DNA from: Sphagnum magellanicum
Lineage: Eukaryota > Streptophyta > Sphagnopsida > Sphagnales > Sphagnaceae
Assembly (NCBI GenBank): GCA_021904315.1
Contig: CM038911.1
Coordinates: forward strand, 17,271,390 to 17,335,389
Reading direction: 5' to 3'
DNA: 64,000 nt
The position numbers and the translations under genes are program-made. Shown piece after piece: positions 47,780 to 58,777 of the stretch. The notes below the pieces were generated by a model. That model did no database searches and was not told the DNA's origin. It saw only the letters and a list, made by a program, of their open reading frames with translations. Within the stretch, counting starts at the first letter, position 1; every line of letters starts with the position of its first letter.

Positions 47780-48770
47780 ACGTAAAGCAGTGCCTGGATT
47801 TCTCCTTTGTATTTTCAGCTCCCTTGCCTGCCTGAAGAAACATGTTTTCAGCAAAGGGGATCTTATGCGGTGGAAGGTACCAGCCAGGCTGTACTGGGAT
47901 CTTCTGACCAGCGGAACATAACAGCCAGCCTGAAAAAATCCCAGCTCTGCTTTATGTAGGAAAAGGGCGTGAGTACAGGCCCTTCTCCTATACATAACCT
48001 GCATTGGTGTCTTATATTCACATACTTATTTAGGTTTTCTTTCTGATGTGCGAGAGGTGATCATCTGCTAGTAGCACTTTTGGTCCTACATGTTCTACTT
48101 CTGATGTAAGTCAAGAGAGTGGAACATGGCAGTTATGTGAATGAGTAAACCCTTGGCCCTAGTAGTTTCAATCTGGAACAGGCCCTGGTAGAACCCTTGG
48201 CCACTGGACAGAATGGTGTCTTGCCCTAGGTGGAACATGGTATTGCACTCAAAATCTTCCTAGGTAGTAGGGCCGTTCCACATAGGATCGGATTGTGGTT
48301 CACCCACAAGTGAGTATTCACATGTTTCTAATGGATGGTGCACAGGTGGGTCCATTCCTATGGACCCAACCCAGCAAGTGGCCCATGAGGAATGGTGGCC
48401 TTCAGTAAGGTCTTAAACATCTACAAGGACTACTCCAGGCCATAAAGCAGTGCCTGGATTTTTCCTTTGTATTTTCAGCTCCCTTACCTGCCTGAAGAAA
48501 CCTGTTTTCAGCAAGCGGGATATTCTGCGGTGGAAGATACCAGCCAGGCAGTACTGGGGTCTTCTGACCAGCACAAGGTATCAGCCAGCCTGTCACTATA
48601 TCTAAAAAGTGAAAAAAATTCAGCTCTGCTCTACGTAGGGAAAGGATCTGAGTACAGGCCCTTCCATGATTTTTGACCTGTTCCCTTGGCCTACTGGGTT
48701 CGGGCACAGATCTCAAATCACGGAAGGGCCTCTACTCAGGCCCATCTCCTATACATAATCAGTGTCTTCA
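47780..48770. repeat. Dispersed repeat, two direct copies
   Basis: 47,782-48,000 and 48,442-48,770 share AAAGCAGTGCCTGGATTT, TGTATTTTCAGCTCCCTT, CCTGCCTGAAGAAAC and TGCGGTGGAAG(G/A)TACCAGCC. Both end with a CTCCTATACATAA block. The second copy contains an additional foldback at 48,659-48,730 (GGCCCTTCC...GGAAGGGCC). No coding potential was recognised. Confidence 0.8.
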
Positions 48771-51080
48771 TTACTGATTCACATTACTCTATATTCCCAA
48801 CTCAATAGTTAAACCAAAATCATCATCATCAATCAAAGCAATCAAGAGAGATGATTCATTTCTTCCTTTAGCTTTAGGCTCATAGATATGGCTCATAGAT
48901 CAAAGCCTCAATCAACTAATGACCCCTGAACTAATTTAAGATGCAAGTAATGACAACAAGAAACAAAATTTTATTATAATATGTGACATGTGCCATGTGA
49001 TTGGAAAGGGCATATGGCTAATGACCCTAGGACTATTGTGCTTGTTGTAACAAGGGGCAATAGCTTCTTAAAATTGAAAGTCTTTCGAAAACATGATCAC
49101 TTTGCTTGCAAACTTACACAATCACATATTAATCAAAAAACACCATTTTGAATTACAAAAATTCAAAACAAAGGAACTTGCATTTTGCTTTGTTTTGATT
49201 AATATGTTTATTTTTTTGGGCTTGAGGCTAGTAGTAATGCAAGCCCTCATCCATTCCTATCTTTCTTTCTTTGACTTTTTAAACTATGTAATACATTTTT
49301 GCAAATTTCCTTGGGCAAATTTAATGAAAACATATTTCAAGCCTACAATGGCTCTCTCTTCTATATATAGTTGCATATTGAAAAGCCTTAAAGAAAGCAT
49401 GTCCAAAAGAAATCCCTTGAAAACTTTCCATTAGACCCAAAGTTTCACAATTTACAATTGATTTCAAAACAACTATATATGTCATGGTATTTGGATTTGC
49501 ACCTTCATATTTAACATAAGCAAAGATCTTTTTGGTCAAGCCATATTGCTTTAAAAGTTTTTGCAAACTTTTTGCCAATGTTTGCCCTAATGTTCAAATG
49601 TTTCAAATAAGCCAATTGTAATGGGTTTAAGAATCCATTTTTTTTTCAAGAAATTCATAACCAATGCAAAAACAAAATGTGCCCCCTTAGACATTCACAA
49701 ATCAAAACTTGCAATAGTATAAATACATTATGCTAAAATTGGTAAGACACATTTGTTTTCTCAACCAAGTTTAATAACACTTCTTGATTGAAGGTTTTTC
49801 TAAAAGGGAAAATAACACAAAGACATAATTGCATTACCAAACATTTTAGCCAATACTCTCAACAAATTGAATGGCAAATGGTTTTAGGAAACTTGAATTT
49901 CCTATGATGGTTACAAAATATCCTTACAAAAAAATGTGCAATATAAATTTTTTGTGAAAAATTTGGGTTTCCTATAGTGGTTTAGTGAAAAAAATTATAT
50001 TACACTTTTTTTTTAAAAAGGATCTATGGCCCCAAAAAATTTAGAAATTGCACTTGCACTCATTACATGTCTTTTCTTTGCAAGTCATCTTTCTAATGGA
50101 TTTTCTAGGTTATTGTTCAATTCATCCTCTTTTTTTTGACAATGAGTCCATGCTCTACATGCACATGTTTTTAAAATGTAGTTATTCCATTACTCTTGAA
50201 ATACAAAATAAGACTTTTTTTCAACTTTTTTCAGTACTACATGACGTATTGGTTTACTATAACACAACATACAACACATGACTTGTGGCACCTTAACATC
50301 AACTAGTGATTCATCATTAACACAAAGAATGTTCAAGTTGGAGAATTATTCCATGAGGTTTCCACTTTAACCTTTGCTCATGTATTTTTTTCATAATTAA
50401 TTACATTGTATCACCATTTTCTAATTGAAAACTTAAAATTTCTTTAAACCTCTCACCTTCACTTCTTTCCTTCAATTTAATTTCACTTTCATTCATGCCT
50501 CATTTTTAAAAAATTGTTCCATTTTCAAATTGTGTTAACAAATTAAGGTTGAAAAAAAAATTACATTTTTTTCCAGTTTTGGATTTTTTAAGTGTACATG
50601 TCTATTTGGGACCTAAAATTAGGCACAATATGGGTCTATAAGTATATAGAAAAAAAATGAAAATGCGCACAAATTTTTCACAAGTTGACACACTTTCCAT
50701 GAAAGACATTATGCAAGTAGAGTGTTCAAGTGCAAAACTGTCTCAAAATGTCCTTTAACAATAGAAAGTAAAAGTAAAAGTTGTGAGCAATTTGAAAATT
50801 ATTTTTGCACAAACAAATCCAAACATGTTATTAGCACATTATTTTCAATATAAGAGAGAAAAAAACAAAATGAACAAGAACTACACAAGTTTAGGGAAAA
50901 AAATGAACATACTTAAAATGCAAAAGTTTTTGTTAAAACCTTGCAACCACTAACCTTTTGCTTCCAATGAAACCCTAATTTACAAGATAATGCAAGGATA
51001 GGGATAATACTAAGTATAAAGGGGAAAAAACAACATAATGAACAATATTGATGATACTTTAGAAAGTAATCGAACACGAT
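48771..51080. other. AT-rich intergenic sequence
   Basis: No gene, RNA or element recognised. ORFs are short, AT-driven and without motifs. Confidence 0.4.
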
Positions 51081-51084
51081 GAAA

Positions 51085-51430
51085 ATTAACAACATGATGA
51101 ACCCCTATAGCAACATGATCAACACCAACAAGAATACAATGAGCACCAACAACAACACAATGAGTTTCAACAATAATAACAACAACATAATGAAGGCTAA
51201 CAATAATGTTAAAACTTTAATTTTTTGAACATGATGAAAACCAACAACATGATGAACACCTACAATTAGTGATAACATAATGAACACCAACAACCAATAA
51301 CAAAATGATGAACTTCAACAACACAGTGGACACCAACTAGTAATAACATGGTGAGCACCTACATCTAGCAACAACATGAGCTCCAACAACACAATGAATA
51401 ACTTTAAAACATGATGAACACCAAATACAA
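51085..51430. repeat. Degenerate minisatellite AACAACATGATGAACACC
   Basis: About 13 irregular units of roughly 25-30 bp built from AACAACA(T/C)(G/A)ATGA(A/G)CACCAACA-like words spread over 345 bp. Confidence 0.8.
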
Positions 51431-53040
51431 CATATTTGAGTTATAATCATGCTTCCCACATGGGAAAAACAATACCTCCAACCTACACCCTAAACCTTAA
51501 TTAAACATAGGCTCCCTACTCCCAAACCTTTAAAAATCAAACCTAGGGGTTTTTAAATAAAAGCATGTATCAAATTTTGAATTTAAAAAAAAAAAAACCC
51601 AATTTTTTTTTAACCAAGTATCGCAAATTACATACCCTAAAATCTAGGTATCACTTCAAATATCACCTTAAATGATACATGGCTAGTTCTTTGCATGACA
51701 CCTACTTGAGAACCGAGTTGGTTCTAGACCACAATTTGGTACCCACCCATCATTGGTATTTAACATTTCGTGGTGGGAATCATCTAGTTATGTGAATCAA
51801 TGGTAAGGAACACCTTTACAATCTAGTATTGGCTTTGGTAGAACCCTTTATGGGTTGAAATGAACTTCAAGGAAATTTTATTTAGATGAAAACCTAATGA
51901 AAAGGATCCAATTGTCAAAAGGTCAAAAGGATAAAAGAGTAAACAATTGATTGATCCTTTTCTCTCCTTAGTTGTTGTGAGTGTGTTTTTTTGTTTGTTG
52001 CATTTTTATGGTGTTGAAGAAATTAGTGATGTTGCATTTGTGTGGTTTAATTCAAGACAATGGTTGCACCAATTGCTTGTTTGTTGTTCGTGATGACGTT
52101 TGGCAATGGTGAAGCTTAGTGGGAGGAATTGGTGGTGGAATTCAATGAAGGAACAAACGATGGAAGATCTAAAAAGGGACACCTTGCTAAAGCTAAGTAT
52201 CTAGATTTTCTGTAGGAAATCTTGGACCCAAGTAAATGAATTGATGTTTGTATGTTTGGACAAATTTGGGAAGAATGCCTGCATTTCTCCACTGCGCACT
52301 AAAGGTTTTAGATCATAAATGTGTAAGACAACAATATGAATAAGAATGTGTGTACATGTGGAAGTGATGAAAAGGTTGGTTTGGAAAAGGCATGGAAAAG
52401 CAATTAGAATTGTTGGTTAGTAGGAATGTTGGGTGTGTTTGAGTGAAAACTGTGAGAATTCACATTTAGGAAGAGATTCAAATAGTTGGGAACTCTAGGG
52501 ATTTGGGTTGTGCATTGCATGAAAGGTTGGGGAAGAAGTGGGAACTATAATTGGTACCGATGTCAAACAATATCCCTTTCAAATTTACATGAATATAGGT
52601 GTGAGTTAGCATGTGACTTCTTTGAAAATGGATGGATTGATTGATGTGAGAGAAGACCATGATAGCCAATTGAGAGATGTTTGTAGAGATCTGATCCACC
52701 AGATCACATTCTTATCATGGCGCTATGGTTTGTGTAAGTCAATTGATTAGGACAGTTGGTTATTAAAAGTATTTTTTGCTGTAGGAATGTATGAAGTATG
52801 TAGCAATGTCTTCTATTATCCTAATTGCTGGATAATTCATAGCTTCCCTCCTAAAGCTAATTGTCCTCAATATTACCATGACCTGGTTTGAAGTAATAAT
52901 TTGAGGTGTTGTGATATTGTCACAGCCTCTCTTTTTTGTTACACCTTCACAACTAATCGGAGCACACTATCACACTATGTGGAACCAGTTACCAGGTTCC
53001 ACACGTTCCTAGGTGGAACTGGCCCAGAAGCATATTCCTA
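51431..53040. other. Intergenic sequence, nothing recognised
   Basis: Moderately AT-rich with no conserved coding block on either strand. Confidence 0.35.
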
Positions 53041-53890
53041 GGTGCAACAAAAAATATATTAACCGGTGTTGTATTGGTATCGACTTTTGAACATACTAGA
53101 CTGGTTTGGGTATCAGTAATTTTTTTAAAAAAAATTTGCATAATTGGTATTGGTTACTTTTTTAAAACTCTCATGGTACCAGTCTGGTACTGGTATTAGA
53201 TCCAAGGCTGGTTTTTGGCTGGTATGCCATGGGTATAAAGTATAAACCTGGTATTGGGATCAGGCAGGTATGTACTTGACATTAACTGAGGTCTCATAGC
53301 AGACTGGTACTGGTATAAGGCTGGTACTGCCTCACGGCATACCCGACTGGTATTTTCTTTAACATCAGTACTCATAGCAATATTATATACCCAGGTTGCA
53401 CCCTATATACCAGTATAACACTGGTACTAACCAGTGTGGGGCGGGTAATTCGTTTGGAGGGTTGAAAACTTGAAACTGTCTGTTCCAGTTAGTAAAAGCC
53501 AAACTGGAACCCGGTCTGATTTTTGGAATTGGTTCTAGAATTTTTGTTCTAGTTTTTCGAAGAATTGGATCCAGAACCAGATTCCAAGTCATGTGTGAAA
53601 CCGAAACCAAAACCAAGATTTTTGAAGTCTTGGGGGCGTAGAACCTGGGGCTAGCCTCCAGTTAACCAGTAATCAACTGCCAGTTCTAGTTCAGGTTACC
53701 CGGAAACTGTGTCTGATTTTCAAAACCGGAACTGAAAATGTTTTTCTTTGAAAAATCAGACCTGGAACCGGATTTGAATCCAAATCCATTTATGTGTGGA
53801 ACTGGAACGGAAATCAATCTAATTTAGTTTTTTAGAACCAGAACCGGGGGTTCTTCCTAAAATTAAAGAACCACCCACACAACACTGGTA
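53041..53890. repeat. CTGGTA-rich and GAACCGG-rich degenerate arrays
   Basis: 53,050-53,430 is filled with CTGGTACTGGTAT-type words in both orientations. 53,450-53,890 is filled with GGAACCGG/GGTTCTAG/GAACTGGAAC-type words. There is no fixed unit length. The second half resembles the GGTTCTTT/AGAACTGG vocabulary of the hAT-like elements at 25.9 and 32.6 kb. Confidence 0.65.
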
Positions 53891-54772
53891 CTCAAATTGC
53901 CAAAAAGCATTGGATACGATTTCTAACATAGGTACCTAAGAGGCAAGTTAGAAGCGTTGAGTAAGGACCTAAGCAGAAGAACCTTGCGCCGAAGGTACGG
54001 TCACGGTCCTTGGGAGGCTAGCCCTATGCCGGAGGACCCTGTCCTTGAGGGTCCTTATCTTCGTCCGTAAGGACAACAACGAGGCCGGGAATGGCAAGTG
54101 GGAAGCGAAGGCGGCGACGAGAGAGGAGCACAGGTAAGCTTTGAGAATCGTTGAAGAAGCACGGTCCGTTTGCTTGAACAAATCCCATGCCTCTTTTGCG
54201 TCAACAATCCATGCCTTAAGTTTCAAGGCGGAAATCTGCACCGAGCTTTCGGGATGAATAAAAAACAAACTTTTATAATTTATTGTTACTTCAGTTTTTC
54301 CTCTGAGAGTTTTCATTTTCATTTTTTTCCCCAAAGGCCTTTTTTTTAAAAAAATTTTTAATTGTTTTTTTTTAATTTTTTTTTTTTTGGTTTGGATGGC
54401 TATGGCGACGGTACAACAAAAGGATGTGAAGTTTGAAGGAAAAAATCCGTTTGCGGATTGTTTTTGGAATTCGGAACTTCTTCTTCCTCTTGCTTTGGAT
54501 TCGTCGTTGTATAAGGAGGATGTGCACCAAAGAGGCTGGATCATGAAGAGTAAACAGATGCAAAATGCAAGGAAGGAAAACTCCAAGTTCTTTTGAAGTT
54601 TCTTTGCTCTGGAGGAGTTCCCAGCAGACGGTTTTTGGAGGGCTTGAGGAGGAGACGCAGCAGCCGAGGACGAGGAGGAGGATGTCGGGGTCAAGAGGAC
54701 TAGCATGTTTAGAGTATGATTGCAGATAGCTAAGAGGACGTGACGGCAGGCAAGAAGGTAGAGAGAAGGGAG

Positions 54773-57264
54773 ATGACGCAAGGCATGAACACGTCTGCTG
54801 GGGTTTCTCCAGCGAGCGTGAGGCTATGGCTGGCGGAAAGGAGGATGCAGTCGGGACCTCTTTCCGTCTTGTCCGAGAGTCAGCCCGAATCCGGCTTAGA
54901 CGCGCTGCTGGCTGGCAACGAAGGTTGCAGTCTCACATCACAGCATCGCGATGGACGCAAACGGAAGGAGTAAGTCAAGTTTGTCATCTCTCTGTGCTGC
55001 TGATTTTGGTTTGTAATGGATCGGAAGCGTAATCCTGTTACAGGCTTTGATACACTTCTTCCTCCTTGTGTCTTCTCTCTTGAAACCCTTTCCTCTGCCT
55101 GGCACCTCCTTCTAAGCTTTTATATTGTAACATCCTGTGAACATCTCTTTACAAGCCGTTCTCTTGTGTCTTCATTCTCATTTAGAGAGATGTATGTTCT
55201 CCTCCTTTAGCTTTTCTGTGAAGCTTTCTGTTCTGCCGGATTTTCCTATGCCCTTGTTTTGGATCTATTTTATCTTGAAACTCTCGTCAGCAGCTCTTAG
55301 AAAGAATAAACTGGGATTTCTCTGGCAGGCACACTTCATGGTGCAATGTCACTCACTCTCTGAGGATGGTGAAGAATATGGTTGTCAACCTTCTGCTTGG
55401 GTCTTGGATTAGGATGTTAAATAAGTTTTGTATCCCCTTTATGCCTCAAAGTTTCCCTTCATCTTAGGTGCCAATTCCAGGGTGCATCAACCTTTCTGAT
55501 TCCACCATCTTTTCTGTGCATTCAAACCACCTTGTTCTATTTTTTGTTTCACCCATTGTTTCTGAGAAACTGGAACCCTTCATGTCCGTAGGAGGACCTG
55601 GGGCCTAATGGCCATCCTTCTATGAGTCTACAACCCCAATTCTTGTTCTTCACTTTTCTTTAGAAATTGGAGAAGAGAATGCTACAACACTGGGGCTGTC
55701 TTATTCCAGTAGCCCAATGTGCTGAGACCTTGGTGGATCCTCTACTTACAGAGTGTCATGAATGCTTAGGTTGTTAGCTGGACATTCAGAGGAGGATTCT
55801 GGAGCTTCAGATCACAAGCGGCACCGAAAATTGCAGGTGCAGTCAAGTACATCTTCAAGCTATGGCTCTGTCATGACATCTAGAACAGATGTGCTCAGCT
55901 GTGATGCCATTGCAGAAAGGCCAGGCTGCTGTCTGCACTCAGTAAAGGAGCCAGTGTTTGAGGAGCAGGTCAGAGCTGCCCAAGTTCTTGGACTTGCAGA
56001 AGTGGACACAATCTGCTGGAGTAGTGGACATGATGAGATCAGTGGAGGTAATGCAAGTGTTATCATATCTAGTGAGGAAGGAGACAGCCAGATTCATCCA
56101 TCCTTGGGGAGGTTTCTCAATGTAGACCAGAGGGGAGGTGCTTCAATTGACCCAAAAGGAAGAGCAGAAATGCATATGTGGTCTGATAGTGGTGGTCTAC
56201 TGAGTTTGCAGCTCAACTCCTTCATAGCAAAAGAGAAGAAGAAGCTTGAATCATCAGATACTGCAGGTAGTGGCACTCAAATCTTCAGTCAAAGTGAACA
56301 GTCACTTTTGGGTTCTGTTTATGGAGAACAATCTTCAAGTTTGCAAAGGCAGCCTTTTCAAAACAGATCAATAGGAAGTGGTGGACACATTGGCAGTTGT
56401 TCTATGGAAGATGGGCCTTGTTTTCTAGCTGGAAGCAGCACTGAAGCCAGTCAAGAGAGGTCAAGATTGGAAATTCTTGAGTTGAATCCACTTACGTCTA
56501 TGCTGCTGTCACGTATGAGCAAGCGACAACGCTCCACTTTGGAGTTTTGCTGCACTGAAGATAGTGCTACATCTGCTGTTGAGGACCAAGGTGAAGAAGA
56601 GAGGAAAAGAAAATTTGCAGTTCGCAAATCCTGTACGGACTCTATGGGTCTGCAAGGATCAGTCTATAATCTTCAGGGTGTTCCATCCTCAATGGCAGAG
56701 AACACAAGGATACATGATGAGGATGGTGCAATAACCCCAGATCCACATCAGACGTTTGTCCTTTCATCAGGCCGACCAAGCAGCACTGAAGGTATATTCA
56801 TGATTTGTATGCTTCTCAACTTTTTCCTATGGTCCTCTTCCTCTCTGTCCAGTCATCAGCAAACAAAAATTGCTTGAGTCTGTTCTTCTTATTTCTTTGT
56901 TTGCATTTTGTAAAGAGCTAAGCATGCCTTAGGCAAGATTGGACAGAATTGCAAATGTTGTTGCAATAGCTAACAAGGAGAAAATTCTCTCTGTACAATA
57001 TTCGTCACCCTGCACCTGCCTCTGATGGAGATTCTGACAAGAGGAACTTGTTAACTGCTCTTAGTCTGTATGGGAAGTCTTCTCTCTATATATTCTTGCC
57101 AGAAATAAGCAACCTTCAGCTTTTTATCCCTGTGTCTGCTCTGGGCAAGTTTGCTACATAGGTGAAACTAAGGTTTCGTGGAATGTGCAGAGGAACGGTC
57201 AGGCAAGCCGATGTTGACTATCGACTGTGATTTTGACACGTACTTCTCCAAGCTCATGCTTTAG
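54773..57264 (+). CDS. Protein of about 430 aa, function unknown
   Basis: Three-exon model: 54773-54969, 55770-56791 and 57191-57264, 1293 nt. Joins keep phase: exon 1 ends at GGA|gtaagt in phase 2, exon 2 begins after gcttag and restores Glu, and exon 2 ends GAAG|gtatat in phase 1. Exon 3 (after tgtgcag) gives ERSGKPMLTIDCDFDTYFSK and then LML and a stop. No known domain was recognised. The protein is Ser- and Glu-rich, low in order, with basic nuclear-localisation-like clusters (GRKRKE at the exon 1/2 join, SDHKRHRKLQ, SKRQR, EERKRKFAVRK). Its most family-like blocks are LNPLTSMLLSRMSKRQRSTL and the C-terminal YFSKLML, possibly short interaction motifs. The long uninterrupted exon 2 and matching phases support a real gene. 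The start could instead be another ATG in exon 1. It lies head-on towards the SUMO gene, 1.5 kb away. Confidence 0.65.
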
Positions 57265-58777
57265 CAGTTTGCATGCACATACTTGGCCCTCTGCTTGATG
57301 TGAGTAATTTTACATTTGCCACCTAGTCTTTGGTAAGTCTGAGTATGTTCATTTGTGATTGCTTTAAGGTATAATGCACTGATGAAAATGAAACCAGTGG
57401 TTCTTTGCAGTTCTAAAGGTTGCAACACTCCTGGCTTTTTGCAGGTCTTCAACTCAGCTTGAAGGATGTACTTCAGTACAGTATGTAAGGAGTTTGCATT
57501 CAACTACTCTGTTAACAATATAGGGCCCTAGAGCTGCACAGACTAGTGTGGTCATCTGGGCCTTCTACGCCAATGAGGTGTGTCACTTGGCAGCTCCACA
57601 CATTTCCTAGTACTTTTTTTTCAGTTACTTCTCACACCTAAGGTTTCAGAGTCATTGAATAGACAAAACTTGACTTGAACTGCACTTGGCAAATCAATCT
57701 GATGCAGAAACATGTCCATCTATGTGCTTGCTCAATATTTGTCACAGTAGTTTCCTTTATTGGTGTACAGACAGTAAGCACTGACGGGAATCCACTGCAG
57801 TTTTCAGTGTTATCCAAGAAGGCACATCTCTAGAGGCTGTGCATCTTCTTGGATGTGCATCTTCTTGGAGAAGGTATTGTTGTTTTCATTATTACAATGG
57901 TGAAGTTGATTGAATTGCATGAGTATGTTATTCGGGCATCATCCTTGAGATGATTATATCCACAAACCCGACGTTCTGTGGGACTGATGTATAACTATTA
58001 AACTATATCCCTTCCTATGTTGTGCTAATGGTTGCTATTACTTTTTCTTTTGTTATGATTGTTGATTGATACAGCTCCTGTCAGACCTTGCAACCACATG
58101 TGAAGACACTTCACTGACAACCAGGATACACAGATTTAGGGCTACATTAAATACAGGTGTTGGACATTCCAGTCATTCTGCTACTTGGAGTACCCTTCAA
58201 ATCAGAAATTGCATATGTTTAGGTCCAGACATTAGAACAATTGACTATGTAATTGTCACATTCAACAGGTTATTGTCAAAATCCATAAGGGGAATAATTC
58301 TTTTATTTTGAACTTAAAGGGGAATTTAAGATAAGACTGTACACAATTTGTCCTGATATTGTGGGCAAACATCAACTACTTACCAGTAGCATCAGAAGGA
58401 AAACATACAAATACACATTTGCCAGAATAACATGCATGCAGAACTAGAAATTCCTTCATGAAGTTTTTCAGAATGTGTAAACTACTCCTGCTGCCTAACT
58501 GGGAAACACTGAGGACTATGGTGCAGACACTATCTGGAGTGGTAGATCTATTCTGCCATTTGGCAAGCTTTTAAAATCCCTGACTTCCTGAGTGATCAAA
58601 ATCCTTATATCATCAACTAAGATCTTCCATTAAAGGAAATGAACATTAGACCTTTTTATCTGTTTTTTTGTCTGCTTAGGAGAAGAAACTAAAATGCAAC
58701 ATTTCTAACATGAATGCCCCAGAAAACTTTAAAGCATGCAATAACATACATCATTCTGTCTCAAAGTACACTACATG
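57265..58777. other. Convergent intergenic region between two genes
   Basis: Should hold the 3' UTRs of the unknown gene (plus) and the SUMO gene (minus). No clear additional gene; one 81-codon plus-strand frame at 58,066-58,311 has no recognisable domain. Confidence 0.4.

Noticed and set aside
53969-54781. Long minus-strand open frame of 270 codons upstream of the unknown gene
   Set aside because: It runs through poly-T/poly-A tracts (Lys-rich KKKKIKKKQ) and GC-rich promoter sequence. No domain, splice support or biased third positions could be seen. Left as possible chance ORF.
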